64,000 nucleotides of DNA from Streptomyces violaceusniger Tu 4113 (GTDB lineage: Bacteria > Actinomycetota > Actinomycetes > Streptomycetales > Streptomycetaceae): the NCBI RefSeq assembly GCF_000147815.2, contig NC_015957.1, positions 8,618,001 through 8,682,000 on the forward strand. The letters run 5' to 3'. The stretch's first letter is position 1. Each line of letters opens with the position of its first letter. The notes under the pieces are model-generated. The model was not told the DNA's origin, did not search any database, and saw nothing but the letters and a program-made list of their open reading frames with translations. Positions 24,585 through 33,056 of this stretch are shown in pieces. A program made the position numbers and the translations under genes.

Positions 24585-25195
24585 CGGCTACTTCGCCAAA
24601 GGCAGAACGACGGCATCTTCACCCAGCTCAACGGGCTGCTGCGGGAGTTGGTGCGCCAACAGGAAGGCAAACACCTCCACCCTTCGGCCTGCGTGATCGA
24701 CGCCCAGAGTCGACATCCGTCCCCACCGCAACGCAGGGCATCGACGCCAGCAAGAAAATGGTGGGACGCAAGCGCAGCATCATCACCGACCCCCTCGGCC
24801 TGCTGCTGGCGGTGCTGGGTCACCGCGGCCGGCGTCCAGGACTCCACAGCTGGCCGCACCCCTCCTGGAACAGGCTGCCGCCGACCACCCCGGCCTGCGC
24901 TAGGTCTAAGTCGATGGCGGCTAGCGCAAGCACTTCGTCGAGCACGCAGCGACCCTCGGCATCGACCTCGAAATCGCCCAACGCACTCCCGGGGCGAGGG
25001 GTTTCACTCCAATCCCGAAACCATGGGCGGTGGAGCGGACCTACGGCTGGCTGATGCTCCACCGCCGCCTGGCCCGCGACTCCGAAACCACCCACACCGT
25101 TCCGAAGCCATGATCCACATCGCCATGACCGACCTCATGACCCGCCGTCTCACCGGAGAGAACACCGCCTCCTGGCGAGACCCGACACCAGCACA
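24585..25195 (+). mobile_element. Second IS5-type transposase remnant, multiply frameshifted
   Basis: Pieces in three frames give YGYFAK, NDGIFTQLNGLLRELVRQQE, ACVIDAQS, ASKKMVGRKRSIITDPLGLL, QDSTA, VERTYGWLMLHRRLARD and HIAMTDLMTRRLTGENTASW. Together these follow a complete IS4/IS5-type transposase from the linker to the C-terminus. At least four frame changes make it dead. The junction with the preceding IS piece is near 24570-24590. Confidence 0.7.
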
Positions 25196-26001
25196 TTAAA
25201 GCCGCATCCCGGGGTGAAACAACAGGATGAAACGACCTCTAAGTCGGCGGTGACGTGGTGGCGTAGAGGGAATCAACGGATGGCGACGTCGTGATGCGCG
25301 CGGTGCCGGAGTGGTGCTCGATAGGCACGCGGGGGGTGGAGAGTGTTGGGCCGGTGGCCTGCCCGGATGGGGGCCGGGCAGTGCCACCGGGGCCTTACGC
25401 TGGCCCGGCGAATCGGGCGGGTCTGTTGGCCTGCCCGCGTTTGCGGCCGACGGACCCTCTTGGGCGTACCCGGCGAGGGGCCCCGTCCGGGGAGGCGGCT
25501 CAAGACTCGGTGGCCGTCCGCCCCAGCCGCGACGCCCCCGCCCCTGATGGCGGGTGGTTGTCGGGGAAGCGTTCGCGGGCTGTCCGCGGGTGTGGAGGTG
25601 GGTGGGCCGACGGGACCGGCCGCCAGGCCGCAGCCCGGCGGGGCGCCCCGGCCACCCGGCGCGCCGCAGGCGCGCCCTTGAGGAAGTGAAGACAGGTTTC
25701 GACACCTCGCATCAGGCGGCTCGCCCTTGCGCCTGAGACGTGCACGGGAGAGAAACTGCATTCGACAACGTGTTGCAACTAATTTGACAAGCAATTTCCA
25801 GAAGGCACCCCCCCCGCTGTCCGGCATCGGCCTCGGCCCCCGGCCCGGGAAGCCGCCACCGGCCCTCGGCCCCACCGGCCGACGGCGGGGACCCGGCCCG
25901 GCACCCCCTGCCCCGCTGCTCAATTGCGCCGAAGGCGCGAGACGGCGCCGCAGACAACCACACCGCCCGGCCGAGCGCCGCTCAGCCGCGCCATCCGCTC
26001 G
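25196..26001. other. Gene-free stretch of about 800 bases
   Basis: Long open frames on both strands are of the Pro/Arg/Gly/Ala kind produced by very high GC and match nothing recognised. The only distinct part is an AT-richer patch at 25760-25800 (CGACAACGTGTTGCAACTAA then TTTGACAAGCAATTTCC), which could hold a promoter, for example reading leftward or rightward around TTGACA. Confidence 0.5.
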
Positions 26002-26400
26002 CTACTCCGGGCGGATCCCCGTGCTGGACAGCCTCAGCCGGAGTTCCCGCTCCTGGTCGCCCGCCACCGCACCCTGCTCCCGCACCTCGAAGGCGTGGGC
26101 CAGGACGTCCGCCATCTGTTGCACCTGGCGGGGGCCGCCCTGGAGGTCGGCGGTGACGGGGGCCGTCAGGGAGGCGGGGCGGGGCCTTTCGCGGGGGTCG
26201 GCCACCTCGAAGACGGAGGTCCACACCGTGGGCCGCCCCTCCGCCGCGTCCTGCGGAAGGTTCGTGGTCGCCTCGTCGGACTCGTAGCACGAGCGCAGCA
26301 CACCGAAGACGGCCTCGGCGTCGTAGCGCGAGATTCCGCTCACCGCCACCAGCACCTGCGAGGCGGACCGAGGCTGTTCCGGACCGGCCATCGTGGACAT
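26002..26400 (-). CDS. Conserved small hypothetical protein
   Basis: Protein of 132 residues without signal or membrane segment. It contains SGISRYDAEAVFGVLRSCYE, a Pro/Glu-rich middle (VWTSVFEVADPRERPRP) and a helical end (QQMADVLAHAFEVREQGAV). ATG 26400 is preceded by GGAAAGGTGG. The fold pattern (alternating strand-helix) suggests a small cytoplasmic regulatory protein, but I do not recognise the family. Codon use is normal for the chromosome. Confidence 0.6.
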   Translation of the reverse strand: MSTMAGPEQPRSASQVLVAVSGISRYDAEAVFGVLRSCYESDEATTNLPQDAAEGRPTVWTSVFEVADPRERPRPASLTAPVTADLQGGPRQVQQMADVLAHAFEVREQGAVAGDQERELRLRLSSTGIRPE

Positions 26401-26499
26401 GGGGCCACCTTTCCGTTCGGTCTCTTCCAGCTGTTCCGGTTCTTACGGTTCCGGCGAACGCCGGAACTCTTCGGGTACCCACCGTCCCCGGCCCATCAC

Positions 26500-26797
26500 C
26501 TCATGAGCGATCCCTTGATTCGGAACTCCGGGGCGGACGGGGTGAAGACGACGGCCTTCCGGAACCGGGACGGACAGCGGGTCCCTGGAGATCCTCAACA
26601 CCGGTGAGGGCGCGGTGCGGACGGATTACGCGCTGCGCGGAGCCGACGCCGACGCTGGCGCCGGGGATGCGCGGGGCGCGGTCCACCGGACGGATGACAC
26701 CCATGCGCTCAGCCGGGTCTGGCCGGCGCGGGTGCGCGACGGACGGCTGGCGGTCGCGCTGCCGGGGCGTTCGCTGACGACGGTGGTGCTGCGGTAG
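26500..26797 (+). pseudogene. C-terminal fragment of a glycoside hydrolase (GH30-like beta domain), frameshifted
   Basis: Plus-strand pieces VKTTAFRNRDGQR and, one frame over from about 26578, SLEILNTGEGAVRTDYALRG..HALSRVWPARVRDGRLAVALPGRSLTTVVLR match the terminal beta-sandwich of GH30-type or related secreted glycosidases, where the ALPGRSLTTVVL strand is typical. There is no catalytic domain upstream; the rest has been deleted. Confidence 0.55.
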
Positions 26798-26805
26798 TCG
26801 ACCCG

Positions 26806-26842
26806 CCGACGCCCCCTGCCAACGGGTGGCAGGGGGCGTCGG
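26806..26842. terminator. Terminator hairpin between convergent units
   Basis: CCGACGCCCCCTGCCA (26806-26821) pairs perfectly with TGGCAGGGGGCGTCGG (26827-26842) around ACGGG, 16 bp. It serves the glycosidase remnant and the oppositely oriented oxidoreductase. Confidence 0.9.
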
Positions 26843-26877
26843 CTCCGTGGCCCAGGTCCTCGCCGGTCCTCGGTTCG

Positions 26878-27897
26878 TCAGTCCTCGAACGCGACGATCA
26901 TCTTGCCGGTGTTCTCCCCACGGAGCATGCCGAGGAAGGCGTCCACCCCGTTCTCCACACCCTTGATGACGGTCTCGCGGTAGTGCAGCTTGCCCTCGCG
27001 GATCCAGCCGCCGACCTCCTCGAAGAACTGCCCCTGCAGCGCCTGGTGGTCCCCGACCAGCATGCCCTGCATCCGCAGCCGCTTGCCGATGACCATCGCG
27101 AGGTTGCGCGGGGCGGCGGGCGGCTCGGTGACGTTGTACTGCGAGATCATGCCGCAGACGGTGATCCGGCCGTGCACCTTGAGGCGGCCGATGGCGGCCT
27201 CAAGGTGCTCACCGCCGACGTTGTCGAAGTAGACGTCGATCCCGTCGGGCGCGGCCTCCTTGAGCTGCTCGGCGACCGGGCCCTTCTTGTAGTTGAAGGC
27301 CGCGTCGAAGCCGTACTCGTCGAGCAGCACCCGGACCTTCTCGTCCGAACCGGCGCTGCCGATCACCCGCGAGGCGCCCTTGAGCTTGGCGATCTGGCCG
27401 ACCTCGCTGCCGACCGCGCCCGCCGCGCCCGAGACGAAGACCGCGTCGCCCTCCTTGAAGGACGCGACCTCCAGCAGCCCCGCGTACGCGGTGAGGCCGG
27501 GCATGCCGAGCACGCCGAGGTAGGCGGGGAGGGGGGCGACCTCGGGGTCGACCTTGACGGCGCTCTTGGCGCTCACCGTCGCGTACTCACGCCAGCCGCC
27601 GAAGTGCAGCACGTGGTCGCCGACGGAGAGCCCCTCCGCGTTGGAGGCGATGACCTTGCCGACCGCGCCGCCGTCCATCGGCTGGTCGAGCTGGAACGGC
27701 GGCGTGTACGACTTCACGTCGTTCATGCGCCCGCGCATATACGGGTCCACCGACATGTAGAGATTGCGGACCAGCGCCTGCCCGGGGCCCGGCTCGGAGA
27801 TCGAGGCCTCGCGCAGCGCGAAGTCCTCCGGCTTCGGCCACCCCTGGGGGCGGGCAACCAGGTGCCATTCACGGCCGGTGGTGGGGATGACGGACAT
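26878..27897 (-). CDS. NADP-dependent medium-chain oxidoreductase (CurA/leukotriene B4 dehydrogenase-like)
   Basis: Cytoplasmic enzyme of 339 residues of the zinc-free MDR class that reduces activated C=C or similar bonds with NADPH. Seen are the N-terminal substrate domain (MSVDPYMRGRMNDVKSY), the cofactor-binding VFVSGAAGAVGSEVGQIAKLKG with AAGAVG fingerprint, and IDVYFDNVGGEHLEAAIGRLK. There are no structural-zinc cysteines, as expected. It is divergent from a MarR regulator across an operator-like dyad, so induction by an electrophile or phenolic ligand is likely. Confidence 0.93.
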   Translation of the reverse strand: MSVIPTTGREWHLVARPQGWPKPEDFALREASISEPGPGQALVRNLYMSVDPYMRGRMNDVKSYTPPFQLDQPMDGGAVGKVIASNAEGLSVGDHVLHFGGWREYATVSAKSAVKVDPEVAPLPAYLGVLGMPGLTAYAGLLEVASFKEGDAVFVSGAAGAVGSEVGQIAKLKGASRVIGSAGSDEKVRVLLDEYGFDAAFNYKKGPVAEQLKEAAPDGIDVYFDNVGGEHLEAAIGRLKVHGRITVCGMISQYNVTEPPAAPRNLAMVIGKRLRMQGMLVGDHQALQGQFFEEVGGWIREGKLHYRETVIKGVENGVDAFLGMLRGENTGKMIVAFED

Positions 27898-27950
27898 GGA
27901 AGGTGCCTCTCATACGCTTCAGCAGATGAAACAATCATGCTGCTGGATAT

Positions 27951-27968
27951 TTTACGTTGTCAAGTAAA
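27951..27968. promoter_or_regulatory. MarR-type operator dyad
   Basis: TTTACGTTGTCAAGTAAA: outer arms TTTAC and GTAAA are perfect complements and the centre TTGTCAA is itself symmetrical. It lies between the divergent oxidoreductase and MarR genes, 18 bases before the preferred MarR start. Confidence 0.6.
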
Positions 27969-27985
27969 TGGGTACTCTGGTTGCC

Positions 27986-28414
27986 ATGACGTCCCGCATC
28001 GACCCGCTGACCCTCGAGGTCGTCGAGCTCATCGGCACCATCGTGGCCCGGTATCACGAGGAATACGAGGAGGCCGCGGCCAAGCACTCCCTGACCGGAG
28101 CACAGGCCCGGGTGCTGGGCCTGCTGTCCGGCGGCCCGACGCCGATGCGCCGGCTCGCCCAGCAGCTCAAGTGCGAGCCGTCGAACGTCACCGGGATCGT
28201 GGACCGCCTGGAGTCGCGCGGCTTCGCCGAGCGCCGCCTCGACCCCGCCGACCGACGGGTCAAGCTGGCCGCCGCCACCGACGCGGGCCGGGAGACCGCC
28301 GAGCGGCTCCGGGGCTCGCTCGACTTCGCGCGCGAACCGCTGGCGGAGCTCTCGGACGAGGAGCGTACGGTGCTGCGCGATCTGCTCAAGCGGATGCTGG
28401 GCGTCACGCCGTAG
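27986..28414 (+). CDS. MarR-family transcriptional regulator
   Basis: Protein of 142 residues with the MarR winged helix: LTGAQARVLGLLSGGPTPMR, RLAQQLKCEPSNVTGIVDRLESRG (recognition helix) and wing ERRLDPADRRVKLAAATDAG, flanked by dimerisation helices. ATG 27986 is preferred; the in-frame ATG 27968 is formed by the last base of the operator dyad and has no ribosome site. It probably represses itself and the divergent oxidoreductase. Confidence 0.9.
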   Translation: MTSRIDPLTLEVVELIGTIVARYHEEYEEAAAKHSLTGAQARVLGLLSGGPTPMRRLAQQLKCEPSNVTGIVDRLESRGFAERRLDPADRRVKLAAATDAGRETAERLRGSLDFAREPLAELSDEERTVLRDLLKRMLGVTP

Positions 28415-28434
28415 CGAAGACGGAGCCGTAGCGC

Positions 28435-28449
28435 GCCGGGACGCCCGGC
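28435..28449. terminator. Short hairpin at a convergent gene end
   Basis: GCCGGG (28435-28440) and CCCGGC (28444-28449) with a three-base loop, between the MarR stop and overlapping the end of the convergent SCO2400-like gene. Confidence 0.5.
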
Positions 28450-29333
28450 TAGGTGCACCACCACAGGAAGCGATTGCAGGTCTCCGAGGGCGACGGGGTC
28501 GGCGTCGGTGCGACGGTCGCCGGGGCGGTGGGCCCCGGATGCGACGGCGTGGTGGGCCGCTGGGTCGTACCGGGGCCGCCCGGGGCCGAGGAGGTGGCGT
28601 CCGACGGGTCCGAGGACGAGCCTCCGTCCGGATCGGGCGAGGTGTCGTCCTTCCCGTCCTTGGACTTCCCGTCGTCCTTGCCCTTGCCCTTGGACGCGTC
28701 GTCCAATGCCTGGCCGCTGTCCGACGCCGAGGGGAGCTCACTCGGGCCGGTCGTGTCCTGGGTGACCGGCTCGTCGGAGTCCGACACCCCGCCACTGCGG
28801 TCGGCCACCGGCTCCTGCCGACTGGGCGACGGGGAGGACTCCCGCCAGTGCCCCTCGGTGGCCAGCTCGGCCACGAACACCGCGGCCAGCACCGGGCCGA
28901 GCACCGCCGCCATGATCGTCACCCGGCGGCCACGCCCCCGGCGGGCCCGACGGGCGCGGCTGCCGAAGAGGCGGGGCTTGGGCTTCCGGCGCGAGGCACG
29001 GGTGGCCCCGGAGGCGGCGGACGCCTGCGCCGCACGCCGCTCCGCGCGCCCGCCCGTACGTCCGTCCTCGGGCTCGTCCGTACGTCGATCCGTACGTCGA
29101 TCCGTATGCCGGTCCGCGTGCTCGTCCGTACGCCGATCGGCACGTCCGCCCGTACGCCGGTCCGCACGCCGGTCGGCTCTCCGCTCCGCACGGGGCGCGG
29201 GCGTGTCGGCCCCGCCCTCGTGCGCGGTGTCCGATGCGGCGGAGGGCAGGCCGAGATCCCCGGCGGGCGTCCCGCAACCGGGGCAGGAGACGGCACCGTT
29301 GAGATGGCGGCGGCAGGGAGAGCAGTAATCCAT
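28449..29333 (-). CDS. SCO2400-like membrane protein with zinc ribbon and low-complexity tail
   Basis: Protein of 294 residues. The start MDYCSPCRRHLNGAVSCPGCG has two CxxC pairs, a zinc-ribbon of the SCO2400 family known from streptomycetes. Next comes a highly repetitive basic/acidic tract of RRADRRTDRR-type units (about 50-100), a basic patch, one membrane helix (TIMAAVLGPVLAAVFVAELA), and a Ser/Asp/Pro/Thr-rich tail ending in the conserved CNRFLWWCT. Topology suggests the ribbon inside and the tail outside. Function is unknown. The tract is encoded by GTACGTCGATCC-like DNA repeats, so its length probably varies between strains. Confidence 0.8.
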   Translation of the reverse strand: MDYCSPCRRHLNGAVSCPGCGTPAGDLGLPSAASDTAHEGGADTPAPRAERRADRRADRRTGGRADRRTDEHADRHTDRRTDRRTDEPEDGRTGGRAERRAAQASAASGATRASRRKPKPRLFGSRARRARRGRGRRVTIMAAVLGPVLAAVFVAELATEGHWRESSPSPSRQEPVADRSGGVSDSDEPVTQDTTGPSELPSASDSGQALDDASKGKGKDDGKSKDGKDDTSPDPDGGSSSDPSDATSSAPGGPGTTQRPTTPSHPGPTAPATVAPTPTPSPSETCNRFLWWCT

Positions 29334-29464
29334 TTCGCCGGGCAGGTTATGTGACCAACGGGTAGGTCAGCAGGACGCGGGGTGTGAGGATCCTGTGCAA
29401 AGAACCGTACGAAAGCCCTCGTCAGGCCCTGTCCCACCGGCGGCCGGTGCCCGCCCGGCCCCGC

Positions 29465-30331
29465 TCAGCCGGCGAAGGCGGGCTGCGCCAGACCCTGCCC
29501 CGCACCCTCGATGACCAGCAGCGACCCGGCGAGCGGCGGCGCTCCGGCGCCCAGTCCGACCCGTGCCGAGGTCAGATACAGATCGGTGAGGTCCGCACCG
29601 CCGAAGGCACACGCGGTGGGGCGCGGGAAGGGAAGCTCCACCACCCGATCGAGTGTCCCGTCGGGGGCGTAGCGACGGATCGCGGCGCCGTCCCACAGGG
29701 CGACCCACACCGCGCCGTCGGCGTCCACGCACAGCCCGTCCGGGAAGCCCGCACCCTTCTCGACCTCGGCGAACGGCCTCCGGCTCGCGACCACCGGACC
29801 ATCGGCGTCGTCCACGTCGAAGACGTCGATACGGCGGGTGGGGGTGTCGGTGTAGTACATGAGGCGGCCGTCCGGGCTCCAGCCGATGCCGTTGCTGACC
29901 GTCACCCCCGGCAGGAACTCCGCAGGGGAGCCGTCGGCCCCGATCCGGGAGAGCGTGCCGCCGCCGGCCGTCTCGTCGTAGCGCATGGTGCCCGCCCAGA
30001 GCGCGCCGTCCGGCGCCACCGCGGCGTCGTTGCCACGGCGGCCGGGGACCGCCTCGCGCAGCAGCCAGTCGAAGCCGCCGTCGGCCCCGTACATCCCGAT
30101 GCCGTCACGGAGGTTGACCACCAGACCGCCGCCCGCGCGGGGCTTGGCCGCGCCGACGTGCTGCTCGGTGGCCAGGGTGGTGCGGCGGCCGGTGGCGGGG
30201 TCGTAGGTGTGGACGCGGGAGGAGAGGATGTCCACCCAGATCAGCCGCCGGGCGGCGGCGTCCCAGGTGGGTCCCTCACCGAGCACGGCGCTCGCGCGCA
30301 CCGCGATCTCGAGCGACGGCCGTGTGCTCAT
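29465..30331 (-). CDS. SMP-30/gluconolactonase-family protein
   Basis: Six-bladed propeller lactonase of 288 residues. SMP-30 landmarks are VLGEGPTWDAAARRLIWVDI (metal-binding Glu), GNDAAVAPDGALWAGTM, SNGIGWSPDGRLMYYTDTPTRRIDVFD and GFPDGLCVDADGAVWVALWDGAAIRRY (Asn and Asp ligands). It is cytoplasmic and predicted to hydrolyse a sugar lactone. Its ATG overlaps the stop of the IclR gene just upstream (30328-30331), so the regulator and enzyme form one operon, likely for aldonate or sugar-acid catabolism. Confidence 0.92.
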   Translation of the reverse strand: MSTRPSLEIAVRASAVLGEGPTWDAAARRLIWVDILSSRVHTYDPATGRRTTLATEQHVGAAKPRAGGGLVVNLRDGIGMYGADGGFDWLLREAVPGRRGNDAAVAPDGALWAGTMRYDETAGGGTLSRIGADGSPAEFLPGVTVSNGIGWSPDGRLMYYTDTPTRRIDVFDVDDADGPVVASRRPFAEVEKGAGFPDGLCVDADGAVWVALWDGAAIRRYAPDGTLDRVVELPFPRPTACAFGGADLTDLYLTSARVGLGAGAPPLAGSLLVIEGAGQGLAQPAFAG

Positions 30332-31104
30332 ATGTCCCGCCTCCGATGTCCCAGCCGCACCGACAGCTCTCCCGCGCCCTTGGCCGCCAGCTCCGCCAGC
30401 TCGGCCTGGCGCTCCTCGCTCCAGCGGATCGTCGGCACCGAGATCGACAGCGCCGCGACCACCTTGCCCGTGGAGTCCCGTACGGGAGCCGCCACGCAGC
30501 TCACATCGGGGTTGGACTCCCGCTGTTCGACCGCGATGCCGCGCTCGCGCACGGTGACGAGATGGCGGCGCAGTTCGATGGGGGAGGTGATGCTGTTGTC
30601 CGTCATCGCGGCCAGCGGCTGCTCGTTCGACAGCCGCGCGTCCAGGGCGTCGTCCGGCAGGGAGGCGAGCAGCATCTTGCCGACCGAGGTGCAGTGGGCG
30701 GGCAGCCGGCGGCCGGCGGCGGAGACCATGCGGACGGCGTGGGTGGAGTCGACCTTGGCGATATAGATGACGTCCATGCCCTCGAGAATCGCGACATGCA
30801 CGGTCTCGTCGCAGGTCTCCGCGACGCTCCGGGCCACCTGCCGGCCCTCGGCGGCCAGGTCGAGCTGCTCGGCGTAGCGGCTGGCGAGCTGATACGGCCG
30901 CACCCCGAGCCGATAGCGGCCGGGCTGGTCGGGTACCTGGACCAGATAGGAACGGGCGGCCAGGGTGGTCACCAGCTCATGGACGGTCGTACGGGGCAGG
31001 CCGAGCCGACGGGTGATCTCGGGTGCGGAGAGGGTGCCGTCTCCGTCCAGGAAGAGCTCGAGTATGTCCAGAGCCCGTGTCACCGCGGGCACCAGGCGTC
31101 CCAT
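30328..31104 (-). CDS. IclR-family transcriptional regulator
   Basis: Protein of 258 residues with an N-terminal winged helix (VTRALDILELFLDGDGTLSA..RRLGLPRTTVHELVTTLAAR) and the IclR effector domain (HCTSVGKMLLASLPDDALDA, RGIAVEQRESNPDVSCVAAPVRD, GKVVAALSISVPTIRW). ATG 31104 was chosen over a longer open frame that runs into the promoter. Co-transcribed with the lactonase, so a sugar-acid ligand is probable. Confidence 0.92.
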   Translation of the reverse strand: MGRLVPAVTRALDILELFLDGDGTLSAPEITRRLGLPRTTVHELVTTLAARSYLVQVPDQPGRYRLGVRPYQLASRYAEQLDLAAEGRQVARSVAETCDETVHVAILEGMDVIYIAKVDSTHAVRMVSAAGRRLPAHCTSVGKMLLASLPDDALDARLSNEQPLAAMTDNSITSPIELRRHLVTVRERGIAVEQRESNPDVSCVAAPVRDSTGKVVAALSISVPTIRWSEERQAELAELAAKGAGELSVRLGHRRRDI

Positions 31105-31227
31105 AGTGCTCGCCCTCCCCTTCTGGTCAGATGGCAAGCGTTCGAGATTCCGGCCGGTGGCCGGTATCGCGAACACAGGTTATGCACAGGGGACTTCCCC
31201 CGGCAATGGTCCGGCAAAGTGGGAGCC

Positions 31228-31851
31228 ATGGATTCCGCACCCGGCTCGTTCCCCCGGCCCGACTCGTTCCCCACCCCCTTCCCCTTCGTCCTCGTGCTGC
31301 TGCGGCGGATGGCCGACCATCAGCCGGGGCTGGTCGAGGACGCGCTGCGCGAGCTGGGCTTCGGGCGTGCGGTGATGCGCGAGGCCAACCGCCGCTGGCA
31401 GGCCATGCAGCGCTCGCCCCGGCGGCGCTCGGCGGTGGCCCGCTACCGCTCCGTGCTGGGGGCGCCCGAGTCCACCTCCACCCGCCGGATCGGCGATCTG
31501 ACCTGCGAGGCGCTGAGCTGGTCCGTGCCGCTCTGGCCGGATCTGCGGTTCGAGGTGCTCACCGCGCCGAACGGGGCGGTGTGGAACGAGTGGCTGGTGC
31601 GCGCTCCGGGCGCGCCCGGGCCGCGGCTGCGTACGGCCGCCGACCTCGTGCCCTGGTCCTGCACGGTGGACGAGGTGGCGCGTGCCTTCGCGCCCGCGCG
31701 GCCCATGGAGGGCTCGGCGCCCACCCGCTGGCGGCTGGCCTTCGACGCACCGGAGGCGGAGAACGGTGAACTCCGCCACTACGTGGCGGAGTTCACCTGG
31801 GGTCTGCTGCAGCGTTTGGAGAACGTCAGGCCAGCTTCGCCGACAGCGTGA
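31228..31851 (+). CDS. Conserved hypothetical protein (actinobacterial)
   Basis: Protein of 207 residues without signal or membrane helix. Helical N-terminal half (FVLVLLRRMADHQPGLVEDALRELGFGRAVMREANRRWQ) and a beta-rich C-terminal half (LRFEVLTAPNGAVWNEWLVRAPGA, RWRLAFDAPEAENGE). ATG 31228 has GGGAG close before it. The ORF overlaps the convergent OsmC gene by 26 bases. I do not recognise a domain. Confidence 0.7.
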   Translation: MDSAPGSFPRPDSFPTPFPFVLVLLRRMADHQPGLVEDALRELGFGRAVMREANRRWQAMQRSPRRRSAVARYRSVLGAPESTSTRRIGDLTCEALSWSVPLWPDLRFEVLTAPNGAVWNEWLVRAPGAPGPRLRTAADLVPWSCTVDEVARAFAPARPMEGSAPTRWRLAFDAPEAENGELRHYVAEFTWGLLQRLENVRPASPTA

Positions 31852-32251
31852 TCTCCGTACCGGCGAGCGCCTGGCTCACCGGGCAGTTCTTCTTGGCGTC
31901 CTCGGCCGCCGCGGTGAACGCGGCCTCGTCCAGGCCGTCCACCGTGCCCTCGACGGTGAGGTGGATGCCGGTGATCCCGGTGCCGGGCTGGAAGGTGACG
32001 TCGGCCTGGGTGGTGAGCTGGGTGGGCGGGTTGCCCGCCTGGGTGAGGCCGTGCGAGAGCGCCATCGAGAAGCAGCTCGAGTGGGCCGCCGCGATCAGCT
32101 CCTCGGGGCTGGTCTTGCCGTTGGCCTGCTCGGCGCGGGACGGCCAGGAGACCGGCTGCTCGCCGATGCCGGAGGAGTCGAAGGTGACGGTCCCCTGTCC
32201 CTGGGCCAGATTGCCCTGCCAGACGGTGTGCGCGGTACGCGTCGTAGCCAT
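31826..32251 (-). CDS. OsmC-family peroxiredoxin
   Basis: Protein of 141 residues that detoxifies organic hydroperoxides through two cysteines: the peroxidatic Cys in AAHSSCFSMAL and the resolving Cys in KKNCPVSQAL. The EELIAAAHSSCF helix and the IHLTVEGTVDGLDEAAF strand-helix follow the OsmC subfamily. ATG 32251 was chosen; an upstream in-frame start would add 12 residues. Cytoplasmic, single-gene unit. Confidence 0.93.
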   Translation of the reverse strand: MATTRTAHTVWQGNLAQGQGTVTFDSSGIGEQPVSWPSRAEQANGKTSPEELIAAAHSSCFSMALSHGLTQAGNPPTQLTTQADVTFQPGTGITGIHLTVEGTVDGLDEAAFTAAAEDAKKNCPVSQALAGTEITLSAKLA

Positions 32252-32304
32252 GCTCGCTGTTCCCTGCTTCCTGTCGGTGACGTCCACCCGTCGGTGGTGG
32301 AGCG

Positions 32305-32400
32305 CCGGACGAGACGTATGCGTAATGCGTATGGGTGATGCGTGATGCGTATGCGTATTCCGAGACGTCCACGTGGACCGAGACGTCTACGCGGACGGTC
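32305..32400. repeat. Low-complexity ATGCGTA-type repeat between OsmC and phosphatase genes
   Basis: ATGCGTA recurs in ACGTATGCGTAATGCGTATG and again in TGATGCGTATGCGTATTC, followed by the doubled GAGACGTCCACG / GAGACGTCTACG. It may mark repeated regulator half-sites or simple slippage. Confidence 0.5.
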
Positions 32401-32408
32401 GGAGGTGA

Positions 32409-33056
32409 TCACCCGGCGGGGGTGCCACCGCTTCCGGTCGCCCCCTGCCCGGAGATCGACTCCGAGCCTACGTTCCAGGCGACCACGGCCGGGCGACCAT
32501 GCTCAGTTCCGAGTCGACTCACGGTCGCGGTGTCCAGCCGGAAGAGCGCGCCGGCGGACGGGGGCAGGCCCAGCCGGCGGGCGGTGAGCACCCGCAGGAC
32601 GTGGGCGTGTGCCACCAGCACCACATCGGCGCCGTCCGCCGCCTCCAGCTCGGCGGCGATCCGGGCGAGCACCCGGTCCACACGGGCTCCGATCCGCTCG
32701 GGCGACTCCCCCGGGTGGTCCGGGCCGCCCGGCGGGACGCCGTCGGTCCACAGGTTCCAGTCGGGGCGGGTGCGGTGGATCTCGGTGGTGGTGATGCCCT
32801 CGTAGCCGCCGTAGTCCCATTCGTGCAGATCGGGCTCGACCGTGAGGTCCTCCAGCCCGGCGAGCCGGGCAGTGCGCATGGCCCGGGCCATCGGGCTGAC
32901 CAGGGTCAGCCCGATCTTCCGCGCGGCGAGCGGCGGGCGCAGGGCGCGGGCCTGCTCCTCACCGCGCGGTGTCAGGGGCACATCGGTCCAGCTTGTGTGC
33001 TTGCGCGACCGGCTCCAGTCGGTTTCACCGTGCCGGATCAGCACCAGCTCAGCCAC
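32409..33056 (-). CDS. Histidine phosphatase (phosphoglycerate-mutase-like)
   Basis: Enzyme of 215 residues of the branch-1 histidine phosphatase superfamily: catalytic LIRHGETDWS, Arg in SPMARAMRTA, acid-pocket Glu in EPDLHEWDYGGYEGITT and the second catalytic His in VVLVAHAHVLRVL. It belongs with small-molecule or sugar-phosphate phosphatases rather than glycolytic mutases. The GTG start lies within the thioredoxin gene end (eight-base overlap), so translation is coupled. Confidence 0.92.
   Translation of the reverse strand: MAELVLIRHGETDWSRSRKHTSWTDVPLTPRGEEQARALRPPLAARKIGLTLVSPMARAMRTARLAGLEDLTVEPDLHEWDYGGYEGITTTEIHRTRPDWNLWTDGVPPGGPDHPGESPERIGARVDRVLARIAAELEAADGADVVLVAHAHVLRVLTARRLGLPPSAGALFRLDTATVSRLGTEHGRPAVVAWNVGSESISGQGATGSGGTPAG

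Noticed and set aside
25273..25923. 216-residue minus ORF in the 25.2-26 kb gap
   Set aside because: Only Gly/Pro/Arg low-complexity; no start signal and no recognisable fold.
28738..29354. Repeat region of the SCO2400-like gene as a possible CRISPR array
   Set aside because: Units of about 12 bases with no spacers of constant length; it encodes a protein tract.
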